Of a stretch of DNA of 24,844 nt, positions 1 through 7,335 are shown piece after piece; within the stretch, counting starts at the first letter, position 1; every line of letters begins with the position of its first letter. Location of the stretch: contig CAZJHD010000063.1 of NCBI GenBank assembly GCA_964545855.1, forward strand, positions 1 to 24,844, given 5' to 3'. The translations under genes and the position numbers were made by a program. The notes under the pieces are model-generated. The model was not told the DNA's origin, did no database searches, and worked only from the letters and a program-made list of their open reading frames with translations. The DNA is from CAZJHD01 sp964545855 (GTDB lineage: Bacteria > Planctomycetota > UBA1135 > JACQFD01).

Positions 1-71
1 GCGACCGGTGCGACCGTCTCGAGCGCGACGTGCGCGACGCGGGGCTACAGACGAAGTCGGGGCCAGTCTCG

Positions 72-1442
72 TTAGGAACCGATCGTGAGCACGAGGCCCG
101 GCGACAGCGCCCAACCGCCGGGCGCGCTCCCGTCCTCGACGCCGACCTGTGCGAAGAGCTGCAGTCCGCACAGGGCCGGGAGGTCGGGGATCGGGACGAA
201 TGGCAGCAGCGCCGTCCCTGCTCCGTCGGCGGGAACGGGAGCCACGACTTCGGCCGACGTGTGGAGCCAGCCGCCGGCGAAGGGAGCGACTCCGTCGTCC
301 CAGCCGGCGAGGCCGACGGCGAACCAGACGGTCGCGAAGGGGGCGGTCTGGCTCGCGACGATCGTCGTCGCCGGTGCTCCGAGGATGGCGGGACCCGCCG
401 CGAGCGCTGGAACGCCCGCGGCGCCAGCGACGCCGGAGCCGAGGCTCGTGTTCGACGCGGGCGCGCAGGGAGGCCGCAGGAACCATGGCGTCGTCGTCGC
501 GTCCGTCGCGAAGAAGTCGAGGATCAGGTTCGCGGCCTTCGCCGCGCCCTGCGGCGAAGGGTGCGCGCCGTCGTCGAGGAAGTCGGAGCATTCCCACACG
601 AGACCGTCGCTGCGCGGCACGAGGCCGTCGGCCCAGAGGTAGGGGCCCCAGGCGAGCCACGGCGCGCGCGCCGGGCCGAGGGACGGGTCCCACGCGAGCG
701 CTGGGTCTCCCGCGATCTGCGCTTCGATCACGTCGCGCACGGCGAAGGCCGTGCGATAGGCGTAGGGCTCCGGGCTGAGGGTGAGCGTCGAGTAGCCGCC
801 GTAGGTGCGGCTCGACATCCAGCAGGCCTTCAGGTTCGGGAAGCGCGCGCGGAGGATCTTCACGATCGTGCGCAGGTAGCCCTCCAGGAGGTCGATGTCC
901 TGGGGGAACGGGAGCGCCACGTCGGCGACGGCTTCCTTCAACCAGATCGCCTGCACCTGCGGCTTCGTCAGGCCGGCGGCGGCGATGCGCTCGTCGACGA
1001 TGGCCCAGTAGGGGCTCGTGGGCGACGCGATCGCGGCCGCGTCCTGGGCCTTCTTCGCCGCGTTCACGACGACCACCTGCGGGTGCTTCTGCGGGAACGC
1101 GTTCGCGAGCGGGACGAAGGCCGCGCCCTCGATCTCCGTGTTGGACATCCCGATGAACACGAAGCCGATCGAGCCGCCCAGGCTCGGTGCGCCGGCCGCG
1201 TCGCGCGGGACGATCTCCGCGATGCGCGTGAGACCGCCGGCGAGATGGGCCGGGGGCATCGTGTTCGCGCCTCCCGGGTAGAGACCGCCGGGCAGGCCGA
1301 GGTACGTGGCCGCGCCCATGTCGATGAGCGGCACCTGGCCCGTCGAGGTCTGGGTGCAGTCGCTCGGAAGCGCGGCGGCGAGGAGGGGAACGAGGGCCGC
1401 GCCGGCGATGGCGCGGCACGCGAATCGGACTGCGGCACCCAT
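72..1442 (-). CDS. Secreted SGNH-fold (GMSN-type) hydrolase-like protein
   Basis: Reads as a 456-residue exported protein. The ATG at 1442 is chosen because a signal peptide follows at once (hydrophobic run ending near LAAALPS); an in-frame start 13 codons upstream only adds a polar extension. A nucleophile block FIGMSNTE (Ser about 100) stands where SGNH/GDSL esterases have GDS, and a block V DGAHPSP gives Asp 291 and His 294. In between are AIWLKEA, SSRTYGGY, EPYAYRTAFAV and WGPYLWADGL, which I recognise as typical of a secreted family common in Planctomycetota. The last ~110 residues form a beta-rich tail ending in LSPGLVLTIG, probably an exported accessory domain. Ester hydrolysis is inferred from the fold and the substrate is unknown. 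It is the last gene of the flagellar run, 62 bp after the fliT-like gene, but nothing ties it to motility. Confidence 0.8.
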   Translation of the reverse strand: MGAAVRFACRAIAGAALVPLLAAALPSDCTQTSTGQVPLIDMGAATYLGLPGGLYPGGANTMPPAHLAGGLTRIAEIVPRDAAGAPSLGGSIGFVFIGMSNTEIEGAAFVPLANAFPQKHPQVVVVNAAKKAQDAAAIASPTSPYWAIVDERIAAAGLTKPQVQAIWLKEAVADVALPFPQDIDLLEGYLRTIVKILRARFPNLKACWMSSRTYGGYSTLTLSPEPYAYRTAFAVRDVIEAQIAGDPALAWDPSLGPARAPWLAWGPYLWADGLVPRSDGLVWECSDFLDDGAHPSPQGAAKAANLILDFFATDATTTPWFLRPPCAPASNTSLGSGVAGAAGVPALAAGPAILGAPATTIVASQTAPFATVWFAVGLAGWDDGVAPFAGGWLHTSAEVVAPVPADGAGTALLPFVPIPDLPALCGLQLFAQVGVEDGSAPGGWALSPGLVLTIGS

Positions 1443-1504
1443 GACCTCAGGCTCGCGCCGCGGTTCCGCGACCGCAAGCACCGATCGCGCCCGAAGGCGC
1501 GCCG

Positions 1505-1933
1505 TCAGCTCTCGCGGTCGACGGTACCCGGCTGCATCGCGGAGCCGGCGGGCCGATAGCCGCGCAGCCCCCGGTCGCGCTGGCTCGCGCGCTCCAGCTC
1601 GGCTCCGGTGCGTTCGCGACCCTGGACCGCACGCTCGACGCAGAGTCCCTGCAGCGCCTTCACGGCCTGCACCTGCTCCACGACGTCGGGGGGCGTCACC
1701 TCGAACTCGATGCGCGCGGCCGTGAGGCGCGCCGAGGCGGCGGCCCCTTCGGCGATGGCGAGATTCGCGGCCTCGGGGTCGTCGCGCTCGAGGGCGGCGA
1801 GCGCGCGCTCCGTCGCCTCCCGGAGATCGCGGAGCGCGGCGAGCGCTTCGTCGACGACGGCCCGCGGTGCGGCCGGCACCGTGGGAGACGGAGCGGCGGC
1901 GACCGGAGCGTCCGGCACCGAGCGGGGACTCAT
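1505..1933 (-). CDS. FliT-like small helical protein, putative flagellar export chaperone
   Basis: A 142-residue, Ala/Glu/Arg-rich protein predicted to be almost entirely helical from about residue 24 (EALAALRDLREATERALAAL) to about 115, with a Pro/Ala-rich head and a disordered charged tail. No signal peptide or membrane segment is seen. Its start lies 13 bp downstream of the fliS stop, giving the order fliD-fliS-small helical protein. In many bacteria this third slot is fliT, whose product holds FliD before export. Sequence similarity to FliT is not something I can show; the call rests on size, helical character and position. FlgN-like or unrelated coiled-coil protein are alternatives. No clear Shine-Dalgarno precedes the ATG. 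Confidence 0.6.
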   Translation of the reverse strand: MSPRSVPDAPVAAAPSPTVPAAPRAVVDEALAALRDLREATERALAALERDDPEAANLAIAEGAAASARLTAARIEFEVTPPDVVEQVQAVKALQGLCVERAVQGRERTGAELERASQRDRGLRGYRPAGSAMQPGTVDRES

Positions 1934-1946
1934 GCGCGCGGCGCGA

Positions 1947-2336
1947 TCAGCGACTCGAGACCAGCTCGCGCTCGTCGCGCACGCCGTCCCAGCCTTCCTG
2001 GAGCGACCCGAGCACGCGGATCACGTGCTCGATGCCGTCGATCTTCCCCTGGAGACAGGCCGCCGTCAGCGTGCGCTGCATCCACTCGTAGAGCTTGTCG
2101 AGCTGGCGCGCGATGTCCGAGCCGCGATCGTGGTCGAGCGACTTGTGCAGCTCGGCGATCAGGTCCTGCGCCTTGCCGACGGCGCGCACGAAGGGCGAGC
2201 GCTCGCCCTTGCGGAGGAGCTGCACCGCGCGCTGGAGCGAGTGGATGGCGCCGGCATTCACGAGGCGCACGAGCTTCAGCGGAGGGATCGAGCTCGCCTC
2301 GGCCTCGAGATAGGCGTGCGTGGGGCTGTTCTTCAT
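1947..2336 (-). CDS. fliS: Flagellin-specific export chaperone FliS
   Basis: A 129-residue cytoplasmic helical-bundle protein. FliS binds the disordered C-terminus of newly made flagellin, blocks premature polymerisation and delivers it to the export gate. Family features in order are an N-terminal Tyr (AYLEAEASS), the LKLVRLVNAGAI helix that corresponds to the usual LixmLydGai, the KAQDLIAELHKSLD helix, the LDKLYEWMQRTLTAA helix and a C-terminal helix ending in LQEGWDGV. Length matches the family (about 120-140). The frame stays open far upstream through fliD in another phase, so the ATG at 2336 was chosen because homology begins there. It lies 71 bp after the fliD stop and 13 bp before the fliT-like gene. 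Confident call. Confidence 0.9.
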   Translation of the reverse strand: MKNSPTHAYLEAEASSIPPLKLVRLVNAGAIHSLQRAVQLLRKGERSPFVRAVGKAQDLIAELHKSLDHDRGSDIARQLDKLYEWMQRTLTAACLQGKIDGIEHVIRVLGSLQEGWDGVRDERELVSSR

Positions 2337-2407
2337 GGGGAGTCGGGGGGCGGGAGAGAGCGGGAGCCAGCACGGCGCGGTGCGCGCGTCGCCGGAGGGG
2401 GCGTCGA

Positions 2408-3829
2408 TCAGCCGAACTTCGCGAAGAGTGCCTGCTGCTGCGCCTTCAGGTTGCCGATGGCGGACTCGAAGGCCGCGTACTTGAGCTTCAAGGCCTTCGC
2501 GAAGGTGTCGGCGTGGGCCTCGCCCTTGGCGATCGTGTCGACGAGCGTCGCGATCTGCTTCTGGATGGCGGCGTTCTTCGCAACGAGGAGTCCGTCGTAG
2601 GCGACGCCGGTCGCGGGATCGGTGCCGCCGACCGTGGCGTCGTCGGCGAACTGCCGGAGCTGGAGCGCGAGCCCCTGGTCGGGGCCGCTCGAGCCGTCGG
2701 TGTCGGCGAAGAGGTCGAGGACCGCGCCCGAGTTCTCGTTCAGCGCGGCCGTGAGCTTCGCGTCGTCGAGCTTGAGCGTGCCGTCCGACTGCAGGCTCAC
2801 GCCGACGGCGGAGAGCGAGTCGAAGTTGGCGGCGGTCGTGTAGGAGCTTCCGTTCCCGAGGACCAGCTGGCGTAGGCGGCTCGCGATGGAGCCGATCGTC
2901 GAGTCGTTGAAGAACGCGCCCGCGACCTGCGTGCTCGGATCGTAGTTCGAGTTCTGCTTCACGAACTTGGCGACGTCGTTGAACGAGTCCACCAGCTCCT
3001 TGATGCGCGACTTGATGGCACTCACGTCGGGGGAGACCGTGAGCGTCGCGTCCGTCGCGCCCGTGAGGCCGAGCAGAGTGAAGGTCACGCCGCTGACGAC
3101 GTCGGAGACGACGTTGTTCTCGCGCTGGATCGTGAGGCCGTCGATCTGGAACTGCGCGTTCTTCGCCGTCGCGAGCGTGCTGAAGTTCAGGTTCACGCCC
3201 GCGTCGACCGCGACGGACACCGTCTTGGAGGCGCCCGTGTCGTTGCCGGTGACCACGAGGCGGAAGTCGGGAGCGCTCTCGGTGCCCACGTTGACGGCGC
3301 TCGCCGTGACGCCGAGCTCCGCGGAGTTGATGGAGGCGACGACGTCGTTCAGGGTCTTGCCGGTGACGTCGATGGGGGCGCTCGCCGTGCCCGCGTAGGT
3401 GATCGTGATCGATCCGGTGCCGACGGTCGTGACGTTGGAGTTCGCGTAGGCGGTCGCGCCCGTCGCGTACTCCTTCGCCGTCGAGGCGAGCTGCGTGATC
3501 TTCAGCGTGTGGGCGCCGGCGACGGCTCCCGTGGACGCCGTGGCCGTCGCCTTCGCGGCGTCGGAGGTGGTGACGGCGAAGGCGCTGCTCTCGGCGATCG
3601 TCGTGAGCTTGGCGGCCTTGTCGCGGAGCGACTTCAGCTTCGTCGAGAGGGAGTTCACGAGCCCGGCGAGGCTCGAGAGCGTGCCCTTCTTCAGGAGAGC
3701 GAGCTCGACGGGCTTCTTCTCGAGCTTCGTCAGCGCGGCGATGATCCCCTCGGTGTCGAGACCGGAGGCGATGCCGGTGAACGTGATCCCGGCGGCGTTG
3801 CCGAGTCCGAAGGTGTTGGAGGTTTCCAC
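2408..3829 (-). CDS. fliD: Flagellar filament cap protein FliD (HAP2)
   Basis: A 473-residue protein that forms the cap on which flagellin subunits fold and insert at the filament tip. The N-terminal FliD_N region has the hallmark FTGIASGLDTEGIIAALTKLE followed by a helical D0 segment (about residues 15-75). Residues about 100-300 are Thr/Ser/Ala-rich beta domains (HTLKITQLAST, DVVASINSAE, DFRLVVTG). The C-terminal FliD_C region contains SRIKELVDSFND, a GVSLQSDGTLKLDDAKL motif and a closing coiled-coil-forming helix (residues about 415-470). No cysteine and no signal peptide, as expected for a type III-exported protein. A Shine-Dalgarno GGAGA lies about 7 nt before the ATG. Length is at the normal small end of the family. 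It is followed by fliS and the fliT-like gene. Confidence 0.93.
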   Translation of the reverse strand: METSNTFGLGNAAGITFTGIASGLDTEGIIAALTKLEKKPVELALLKKGTLSSLAGLVNSLSTKLKSLRDKAAKLTTIAESSAFAVTTSDAAKATATASTGAVAGAHTLKITQLASTAKEYATGATAYANSNVTTVGTGSITITYAGTASAPIDVTGKTLNDVVASINSAELGVTASAVNVGTESAPDFRLVVTGNDTGASKTVSVAVDAGVNLNFSTLATAKNAQFQIDGLTIQRENNVVSDVVSGVTFTLLGLTGATDATLTVSPDVSAIKSRIKELVDSFNDVAKFVKQNSNYDPSTQVAGAFFNDSTIGSIASRLRQLVLGNGSSYTTAANFDSLSAVGVSLQSDGTLKLDDAKLTAALNENSGAVLDLFADTDGSSGPDQGLALQLRQFADDATVGGTDPATGVAYDGLLVAKNAAIQKQIATLVDTIAKGEAHADTFAKALKLKYAAFESAIGNLKAQQQALFAKFG

Positions 3830-4015
3830 TGTGGCTCTCTCCGGCCGTGCGCGGACGCTGGCCTTCCGGGGACCGCCGGGCGACGCCTGCCACGCCTGTC
3901 CTGCATCGGCGTTCGGGCGGCTCGGGCTTGATGCCTAGCGAGATGCGGCGGTGCGCCGCGTGTCGACGGCGGACGGTGCGTCCGTGGGCGGACGCGAGGG
4001 GGCGTGCAAGGGAGG

Positions 4016-4045
4016 GGGCGCTGGCGGCCCCTGCCGCCAGCGCCC
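4016..4045 (-). terminator. Perfect 12-bp hairpin downstream of flagellin 1
   Basis: Arms 4016-4027 and 4034-4045 (GGGCGCTGGCGG / CCGCCAGCGCCC) pair without mismatch around a 6-nt loop. It starts 45 nt past the stop codon of the flagellin ending at 4090 and lies upstream of fliD. There is no strong U-run on the minus strand, so it may be a GC-type intrinsic terminator or a 3' stabilising structure. It separates abundant flagellin mRNA from the fliD message. Confidence 0.6.
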
Positions 4046-4089
4046 GCGATCGGAACGTGCCGTCGTCGCGTGATCGCGTCTCCCCGCGA

Positions 4090-4932
4090 TCAACCTCGCA
4101 GCAGCGTGAGCGCCGCCTGCGGCTGCAGGTTCGCCTGGGCGAGGATCGCCGTGGCGGCCTGCTGGAGGATGTTGTTCCTCGTGAGGTCGGCCGTCTCGAA
4201 GGCCACGTCGACGTCGCGGATGCGCGACTCGGCGGCCGTCAGATTCTCGACGGAGATCGCGAGGCTCGAGATCGTGGAGGCGAGGCGGTTCTGGGCGGCG
4301 CCGAACTGGCCGCGCGCCGAGTTGACCAGGTCCAGCGACGAGCCCAGGGCATCGATGACCGCGTCGATCTCGCCGAAGCTCGCCGTGTCGATCGAGAGTC
4401 CGGCCACGTTCAGGCCGGTCGCGCCCGTCGTCACGTCGGCGAGCGACGCCGTGAAGGTGTCGACGCCCGCCGAGGTGGAGTCTCCCACCTGGAAGGTGAT
4501 CGACGGGGCCGAGCCGTCGAGGAGCTGCACGCCGCCGAAGGTCGTCGCGGTCGCGTTGCGCGTGAGCGCGTCGATCAGCGACTGGAACTCCTCGTTCAGC
4601 GTCACGCGGTCGGAGGAGCTCGTGGTGCCGTTGCGTGCCTGCACGGCGAGCTCCTTCATGCGGGAGAGGATGTTCGAGTTCTCGCTCAGCGCGCCTTCGG
4701 CGGTCTGGACGAGGGAGATTCCATCGTTCGCGTTCCGGATCGCCTGCTGGAGCGATCGCACCTTCGCGCGCAGCCTCTCGCTGATGGCGAGTCCCGCTGC
4801 GTCGTCGGCCGCGGTCGCGATGCGCAGACCGGAGGCGAGATGGCTGAAGTTCCGCTGGAGGCGCAGCGAGACCTCTTGCAGGTTCCGCTGCGCGACGATC
4901 GACGAGATGTTGGTATTGACGCGAAGTCCCAT
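4090..4932 (-). CDS. Flagellin 1 (cysteine-free paralogue)
   Basis: A 280-residue short flagellin, the filament subunit exported by the flagellar type III system. The N-terminal D0/D1 domain opens MGLRVNTNISS and carries the flagellin core LASGLRIATAADDAAGLAISERLR, QQAIRNANDGISLVQTAEGAL and RMKELAVQARNGT. A small variable middle (about 130-195) is followed by the C-terminal D1/D0 helix with LGAAQNRL-type FGAAQNRL, ENLTAAESRIRDVDVA and the end NLQPQAALTLLRG. There is no D2/D3 insertion. A Shine-Dalgarno GAGGAAG sits about 5 nt before the ATG. It is the paralogue nearest fliD, is closest to flagellin 3, and has Ser where the other two have Cys 185. A strong hairpin follows the gene, and the 303-bp leader holds the shared flagellin element. 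Confidence 0.95.
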   Translation of the reverse strand: MGLRVNTNISSIVAQRNLQEVSLRLQRNFSHLASGLRIATAADDAAGLAISERLRAKVRSLQQAIRNANDGISLVQTAEGALSENSNILSRMKELAVQARNGTTSSSDRVTLNEEFQSLIDALTRNATATTFGGVQLLDGSAPSITFQVGDSTSAGVDTFTASLADVTTGATGLNVAGLSIDTASFGEIDAVIDALGSSLDLVNSARGQFGAAQNRLASTISSLAISVENLTAAESRIRDVDVAFETADLTRNNILQQAATAILAQANLQPQAALTLLRG

Positions 4933-5113
4933 GACTTCCTCGAACGGCAGAGGGGGGGAGGAGAAGTCCAGGCCAGCTCACGAGAGAGGGAGCCTCCCGA
5001 GGAGCCGACGACGGCAGCCTCGTTGTCGGACGATGGGGCACCCCAGCCCAAGGGGGGCGCCCGGGACCGGGCACCGCGGCCGCCGGAAGGGTCTTCCGCC
5101 CATGCAGTTGCGC

Positions 5114-5150
5114 GGCCCGGGAGAGGATCTTGGAAATCCTTTCCCGGGCC
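5114..5150 (-). repeat. 15-bp inverted repeat (7-nt loop) in the flagellin 1 leader
   Basis: Arms 5114-5128 and 5136-5150 pair over 15 positions with a single wobble/mismatch around a 7-nt loop. On the minus strand the 5' arm is GGCCCGGGAAAGGAT. The structure overlaps the shared flagellin element, so it could be an operator for a dimeric regulator, a transcript hairpin near the 5' end, or an upstream terminator for flagellin 2 transcripts. The last is less likely because a separate hairpin already sits at 5196-5222. Confidence 0.6.
5132..5150 (-). promoter_or_regulatory. Shared flagellin leader element, copy 1
   Basis: Minus-strand sequence GGCCCGGGAAAGGATTTCC. The near edge is 200 nt from the ATG of flagellin 1. 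Twelve of 19 positions are identical in all three copies (GG..C.GGAAA....TTCC). Its core has the form GGAAA-N3-TTCC, close to a palindrome. Function unknown; a regulator site or part of a promoter are the obvious options. Confidence 0.5.
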
Positions 5151-5195
5151 TGGAATCGGCACGCGGAGCCACGAGCCACGAGCCGAGAGCCGAGC

Positions 5196-5222
5196 GCGCC
5201 GCGCGGTGAGCCGCGCCGGCGC
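5196..5222 (-). terminator. GC hairpin downstream of flagellin 2
   Basis: Arms 5196-5206 and 5211-5222 (GCGCCGCGCGG and CCGCGCCGGCGC, one bulged C) around a TGAG loop begin 14 nt past the flagellin 2 stop. No U-tract follows. It is a likely terminator or mRNA 3'-end structure, weaker than the one after flagellin 1. Confidence 0.4.
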
Positions 5223-5235
5223 CTGGATCCTCGAG

Positions 5236-6078
5236 CTAGCTCCGCAGCAGACCGAGCGCGGCCTGCGGCTGCAGGTTCGCCTGGCCGAGGATCGCCGTCG
5301 CCGCCTGCTGGAGGATCGAGTTGCGCGTCAGGTCGGCGGACTCGAAGGCCACGTCGACGTCTCGGATGCGCGACTCGGCGGCCGTGAGGTTCTCGATGGA
5401 GATCGAGAGGCTCGCGATCGTGGACGAGAGGCGATTCTGGGCCGCACCGAACCGACCGCGGGCCGAGTTCACGGTGTCGATCGCGGTGTCGAGCGAGTCG
5501 ATCACGCTGTCGATCGTCGTGGTGCACGCCGTGTCGATGCTGAGGCTCGAGACGTTCAGTCCCGTCGAGCCGGTCGACACGTCGGCGAGAGACGCCGTGA
5601 AGGTGTCGACGCCGGCGCTGGTGCCGTCGCCCACCTGGAACGTGATCGTCGACGCGGTGCCGTCGAGGAGCTGGACGCCGCCGTAGGTCGTCGAGTCGGC
5701 GTTGCGCGAGAGCGCGCCGATCAGCGACTGGAACTCCTCGTCGAGGGTCGCGCGGTCCGACGAGCTGGTGGTGCCGTTCCGGGCCTGGACCGCGAGCTCC
5801 TTCAGCCGCGTGAGGATGTTCGAGTCCTCGGCGAGGGCGCCCTCCGCCGTCTGGACCAAGGAGACGCCGTCGTTCGCGTTGCGGACCGCCTGCTGGAGCG
5901 ACCGCACCTTCGCGCGGAGCCGCTCGCTGATGGCGAGTCCCGCGGCATCGTCGGCGGCGGTCGCGATCCGCAGACCGGAGGCGAGATGGCTGAAGTTCTT
6001 CTGGAGCCGCAGCGAGACCTCTTGCAGGTGGCGCTGCGCCACGACGGACGAGACGTTGGTGTTGACGCGAAGACCCAT
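5236..6078 (-). CDS. Flagellin 2 (divergent paralogue with one cysteine)
   Basis: A 280-residue flagellin with the same D0/D1-only layout as its neighbours (core LASGLRIATAADDAAGLAISERLR, C-terminal NLQPQAALGLLRS). The start is the ATG at 6078: an in-frame ATG six codons earlier exists, but the Shine-Dalgarno GAGG lies inside that extension, and both neighbours begin MGLRVNTN. It differs from flagellins 1 and 3 at positions they share: AEDSNILTRLKE for SENSNILxRMKE, DEEFQSLIGAL for NEEFQSLIDA, GRFGAAQ for GQFGAAQ, and ESADLTRNSI for ETADLTRNNI. It has a single Cys at residue 185 (DTACTTT). A minor or alternative filament subunit is plausible, but this is inference. Confidence 0.94.
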   Translation of the reverse strand: MGLRVNTNVSSVVAQRHLQEVSLRLQKNFSHLASGLRIATAADDAAGLAISERLRAKVRSLQQAVRNANDGVSLVQTAEGALAEDSNILTRLKELAVQARNGTTSSSDRATLDEEFQSLIGALSRNADSTTYGGVQLLDGTASTITFQVGDGTSAGVDTFTASLADVSTGSTGLNVSSLSIDTACTTTIDSVIDSLDTAIDTVNSARGRFGAAQNRLSSTIASLSISIENLTAAESRIRDVDVAFESADLTRNSILQQAATAILGQANLQPQAALGLLRS

Positions 6079-6283
6079 GTGTTCCCTCGCACCCATCGGG
6101 GTGCTTCCCGAGTTCCCTCTGACCGACTCGTCGTGCCGAACTCCGGCTCGGCGAGTCTCTTCCCGATGCCGTTATCGGAAGCGCGTGCTCACGCTCCAGG
6201 GATGCGGGATCGGGCCCGAACGCCTCGGGAGCCGCAAGGCGCGTCCGTCGCGTCGGTTGGGAAGGAACGGGGCCACGTCGGGA

Positions 6284-6302
6284 GGAAGACTTTTCCCGCG
6301 CC
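6284..6302 (-). promoter_or_regulatory. Shared flagellin leader element, copy 2
   Basis: Minus-strand sequence GGCGCGGGAAAAGTCTTCC. The near edge is 206 nt from the flagellin 2 ATG, almost the same distance as in flagellin 1. Conserved positions are those listed for copy 1. Unlike copy 1 it is not embedded in a long hairpin, which argues that the sequence, not a structure, is what is shared. Confidence 0.5.
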
Positions 6303-6389
6303 GGGAGCCTCTCTGGCGCGCCGCATGCGAGCCGCGGCTCCGCCGATCGGAGCGTGTCGCCGTGCTCGAGGCGCCCCGGAAAGGACGCC

Positions 6390-6421
6390 GCCCGGCGCGC
6401 GTCGTGGGACGCGCGTCGGGC
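6390..6421 (-). terminator. 14-bp hairpin downstream of flagellin 3 (third of three)
   Basis: Arms 6390-6403 and 6408-6421 (GCCCGGCGCGCGTC / GACGCGCGTCGGGC) pair over 14 bp with one mismatch around a GTGG loop. It lies about 70-100 nt past the flagellin 3 stop. It is probably a terminator keeping flagellin 3 and flagellin 2 transcription separate. Confidence 0.5.
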
Positions 6422-6435
6422 GGGCGGGCTCGGGA

Positions 6436-6463
6436 CGGGAGCCGCGGGAAGGTGCGGCTCCCG
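6436..6463 (-). terminator. 10-bp hairpin downstream of flagellin 3
   Basis: Perfect arms CGGGAGCCGC (6436-6445) and GCGGCTCCCG (6454-6463) with an 8-nt loop, 30 nt after the flagellin 3 stop. It belongs to a cluster of three 3' hairpins. Confidence 0.5.
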
Positions 6464-6467
6464 ATGT

Positions 6468-6487
6468 CGCCGGTGAGATCACCGGCG
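6468..6487 (-). terminator. Near-perfect palindrome immediately after flagellin 3
   Basis: CGCCGGTGA and TCACCGGCG flank a 2-nt centre, starting 5 nt beyond the stop codon. It folds as an 8-bp stem with a 4-nt loop. It may protect the flagellin mRNA 3' end or act with the next two hairpins in termination. Confidence 0.45.
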
Positions 6488-6492
6488 GTCGA

Positions 6493-7335
6493 TCAACCTC
6501 GCAGCAGCGAGAGGGCGGCCTGCGGCTGCAGGTTCGCCTGGGCGAGGATCGCCGTCGCGGCCTGCTGGAGGATGTTGTTCCTCGTCAGGTCGGCCGTCTC
6601 GAAGGCGACGTCCACGTCGCGGATGCGCGACTCGGCCGCCGTCAGGTTCTCGACGGAGATGTTCAAGCTCGAGATCGTCGACGCGAGGCGGTTCTGCGCC
6701 GCGCCGAACTGACCGCGCGCCGAGTTGACGAGGTCGATGGCCGAATCGAGGCCGTCGATCACCGCGTCGATCGTCGCCGTGCAGGCCGTGTCGATGCTGA
6801 GGGTCGACACGCTCAGGCCCGTGGAGCCGGTGGTCACGTCCGCGAGCGACGCCGTGAAGGTGTCGACGCCCGCCGCCGTGCTGTCGCCCACCTGGAAGGT
6901 GATCGTCGAGGCCGTGCCGTCGAGCAGCTGGACGCCGCCGTAGGTGGTGGCGCTCGCGTTGCGGCTGATCGCGTCGATCAGCGACTGGAACTCCTCGTTC
7001 AGCGTGACGCGGTCGGAGGAGCTGGTGGTGCCGTTGCGGGCCTGGACCGCGAGCTCCTTCATCCGCGCGAGGATGTTCGAGTTCTCGCTGAGGGCGCCTT
7101 CCGCGGTCTGGACGAGCGAGATGCCGTCGTTGGCGTTGCGGACGGCCTGCTGCAGCGACCGAACCTTCGCTCGGAGGCGCTCGCTGATCGCGAGGCCAGC
7201 GGCGTCGTCCGCAGCCGTCGCGATGCGAAGGCCGGAGGCGAGGTGGCTGAAGTTCTTCTGAAGGCGCAGAGTCACCTCTTGGAGGTGCCGCTGGGCCACG
7301 GTCGACGAGACGTTGGTGTTGACGCGAAGTCCCAT
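6493..7335 (-). CDS. Flagellin 3 (promoter-distal paralogue with one cysteine)
   Basis: A 280-residue flagellin starting MGLRVNTNVSS with the strongest ribosome site of the three (AGGAGA, about 5 nt before the ATG). D0/D1 signatures are intact: LASGLRIATAADDAAGLAISERLR, NANDGISLVQTAEGALSENSNIL, RMKELAVQARNGTTSSSDRVTLNEEF, ENLTAAESRIRDVDVAFETADLTRNNILQQ, and the tail NLQPQAALSLLRG. It resembles flagellin 1 over most of its length but shares Cys 185 (DTACTAT) and the preceding SIDTAC context with flagellin 2, so the middle looks like a mosaic of the other two. Being first in the transcription direction, with the best ribosome site, it could be the major subunit; that is inference. Confidence 0.95.
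   Translation of the reverse strand: MGLRVNTNVSSTVAQRHLQEVTLRLQKNFSHLASGLRIATAADDAAGLAISERLRAKVRSLQQAVRNANDGISLVQTAEGALSENSNILARMKELAVQARNGTTSSSDRVTLNEEFQSLIDAISRNASATTYGGVQLLDGTASTITFQVGDSTAAGVDTFTASLADVTTGSTGLSVSTLSIDTACTATIDAVIDGLDSAIDLVNSARGQFGAAQNRLASTISSLNISVENLTAAESRIRDVDVAFETADLTRNNILQQAATAILAQANLQPQAALSLLRG

Larger units (their letters stand above)
4933..5235 (-). promoter_or_regulatory. Leader and upstream region of flagellin 1
   Basis: A 303-bp gene-free stretch between flagellin 2's stop and flagellin 1's ATG. It holds the 3' hairpin of flagellin 2, a 15-bp inverted repeat at 5114-5150 and, overlapping it, the 19-nt element found before all three flagellins. I saw no clear sigma-28 pair (TAAA/GCCGATAA) and no GG-N10-GC sigma-54 site. 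Short frames in it have no coding character. Confidence 0.5.
6079..6492 (-). promoter_or_regulatory. Leader of flagellin 2 and 3' region of flagellin 3
   Basis: A 414-bp stretch without a credible gene. From the flagellin 3 stop outwards it holds three hairpins (6468-6487, 6436-6463, 6390-6421), then copy 2 of the shared flagellin element at 6284-6302. It also holds an isolated TCCGATAA (minus strand, 6172-6179) that resembles a sigma-28 minus-10 box but has no TAAA at the right distance. A good GAGG ribosome site lies just before 6078. Confidence 0.5.

Noticed and set aside
1..71. Left-edge sequence searched for the end of another gene or an RNA.
   Set aside because: Too short and without coding character or a clear hairpin; nothing can be supported.
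1947..3893. Possible FliD-FliS fusion because the fliS frame stays open through fliD.
   Set aside because: FliD itself is read in another phase with a complete N- and C-terminus; FliS homology starts only at the ATG at 2336.
6172..6179. TCCGATAA upstream of flagellin 2, resembling a sigma-28 minus-10 box.
   Set aside because: No TAAA-like minus-35 occurs 15 nt upstream and the match is absent from the other two leaders, so it is likely chance.
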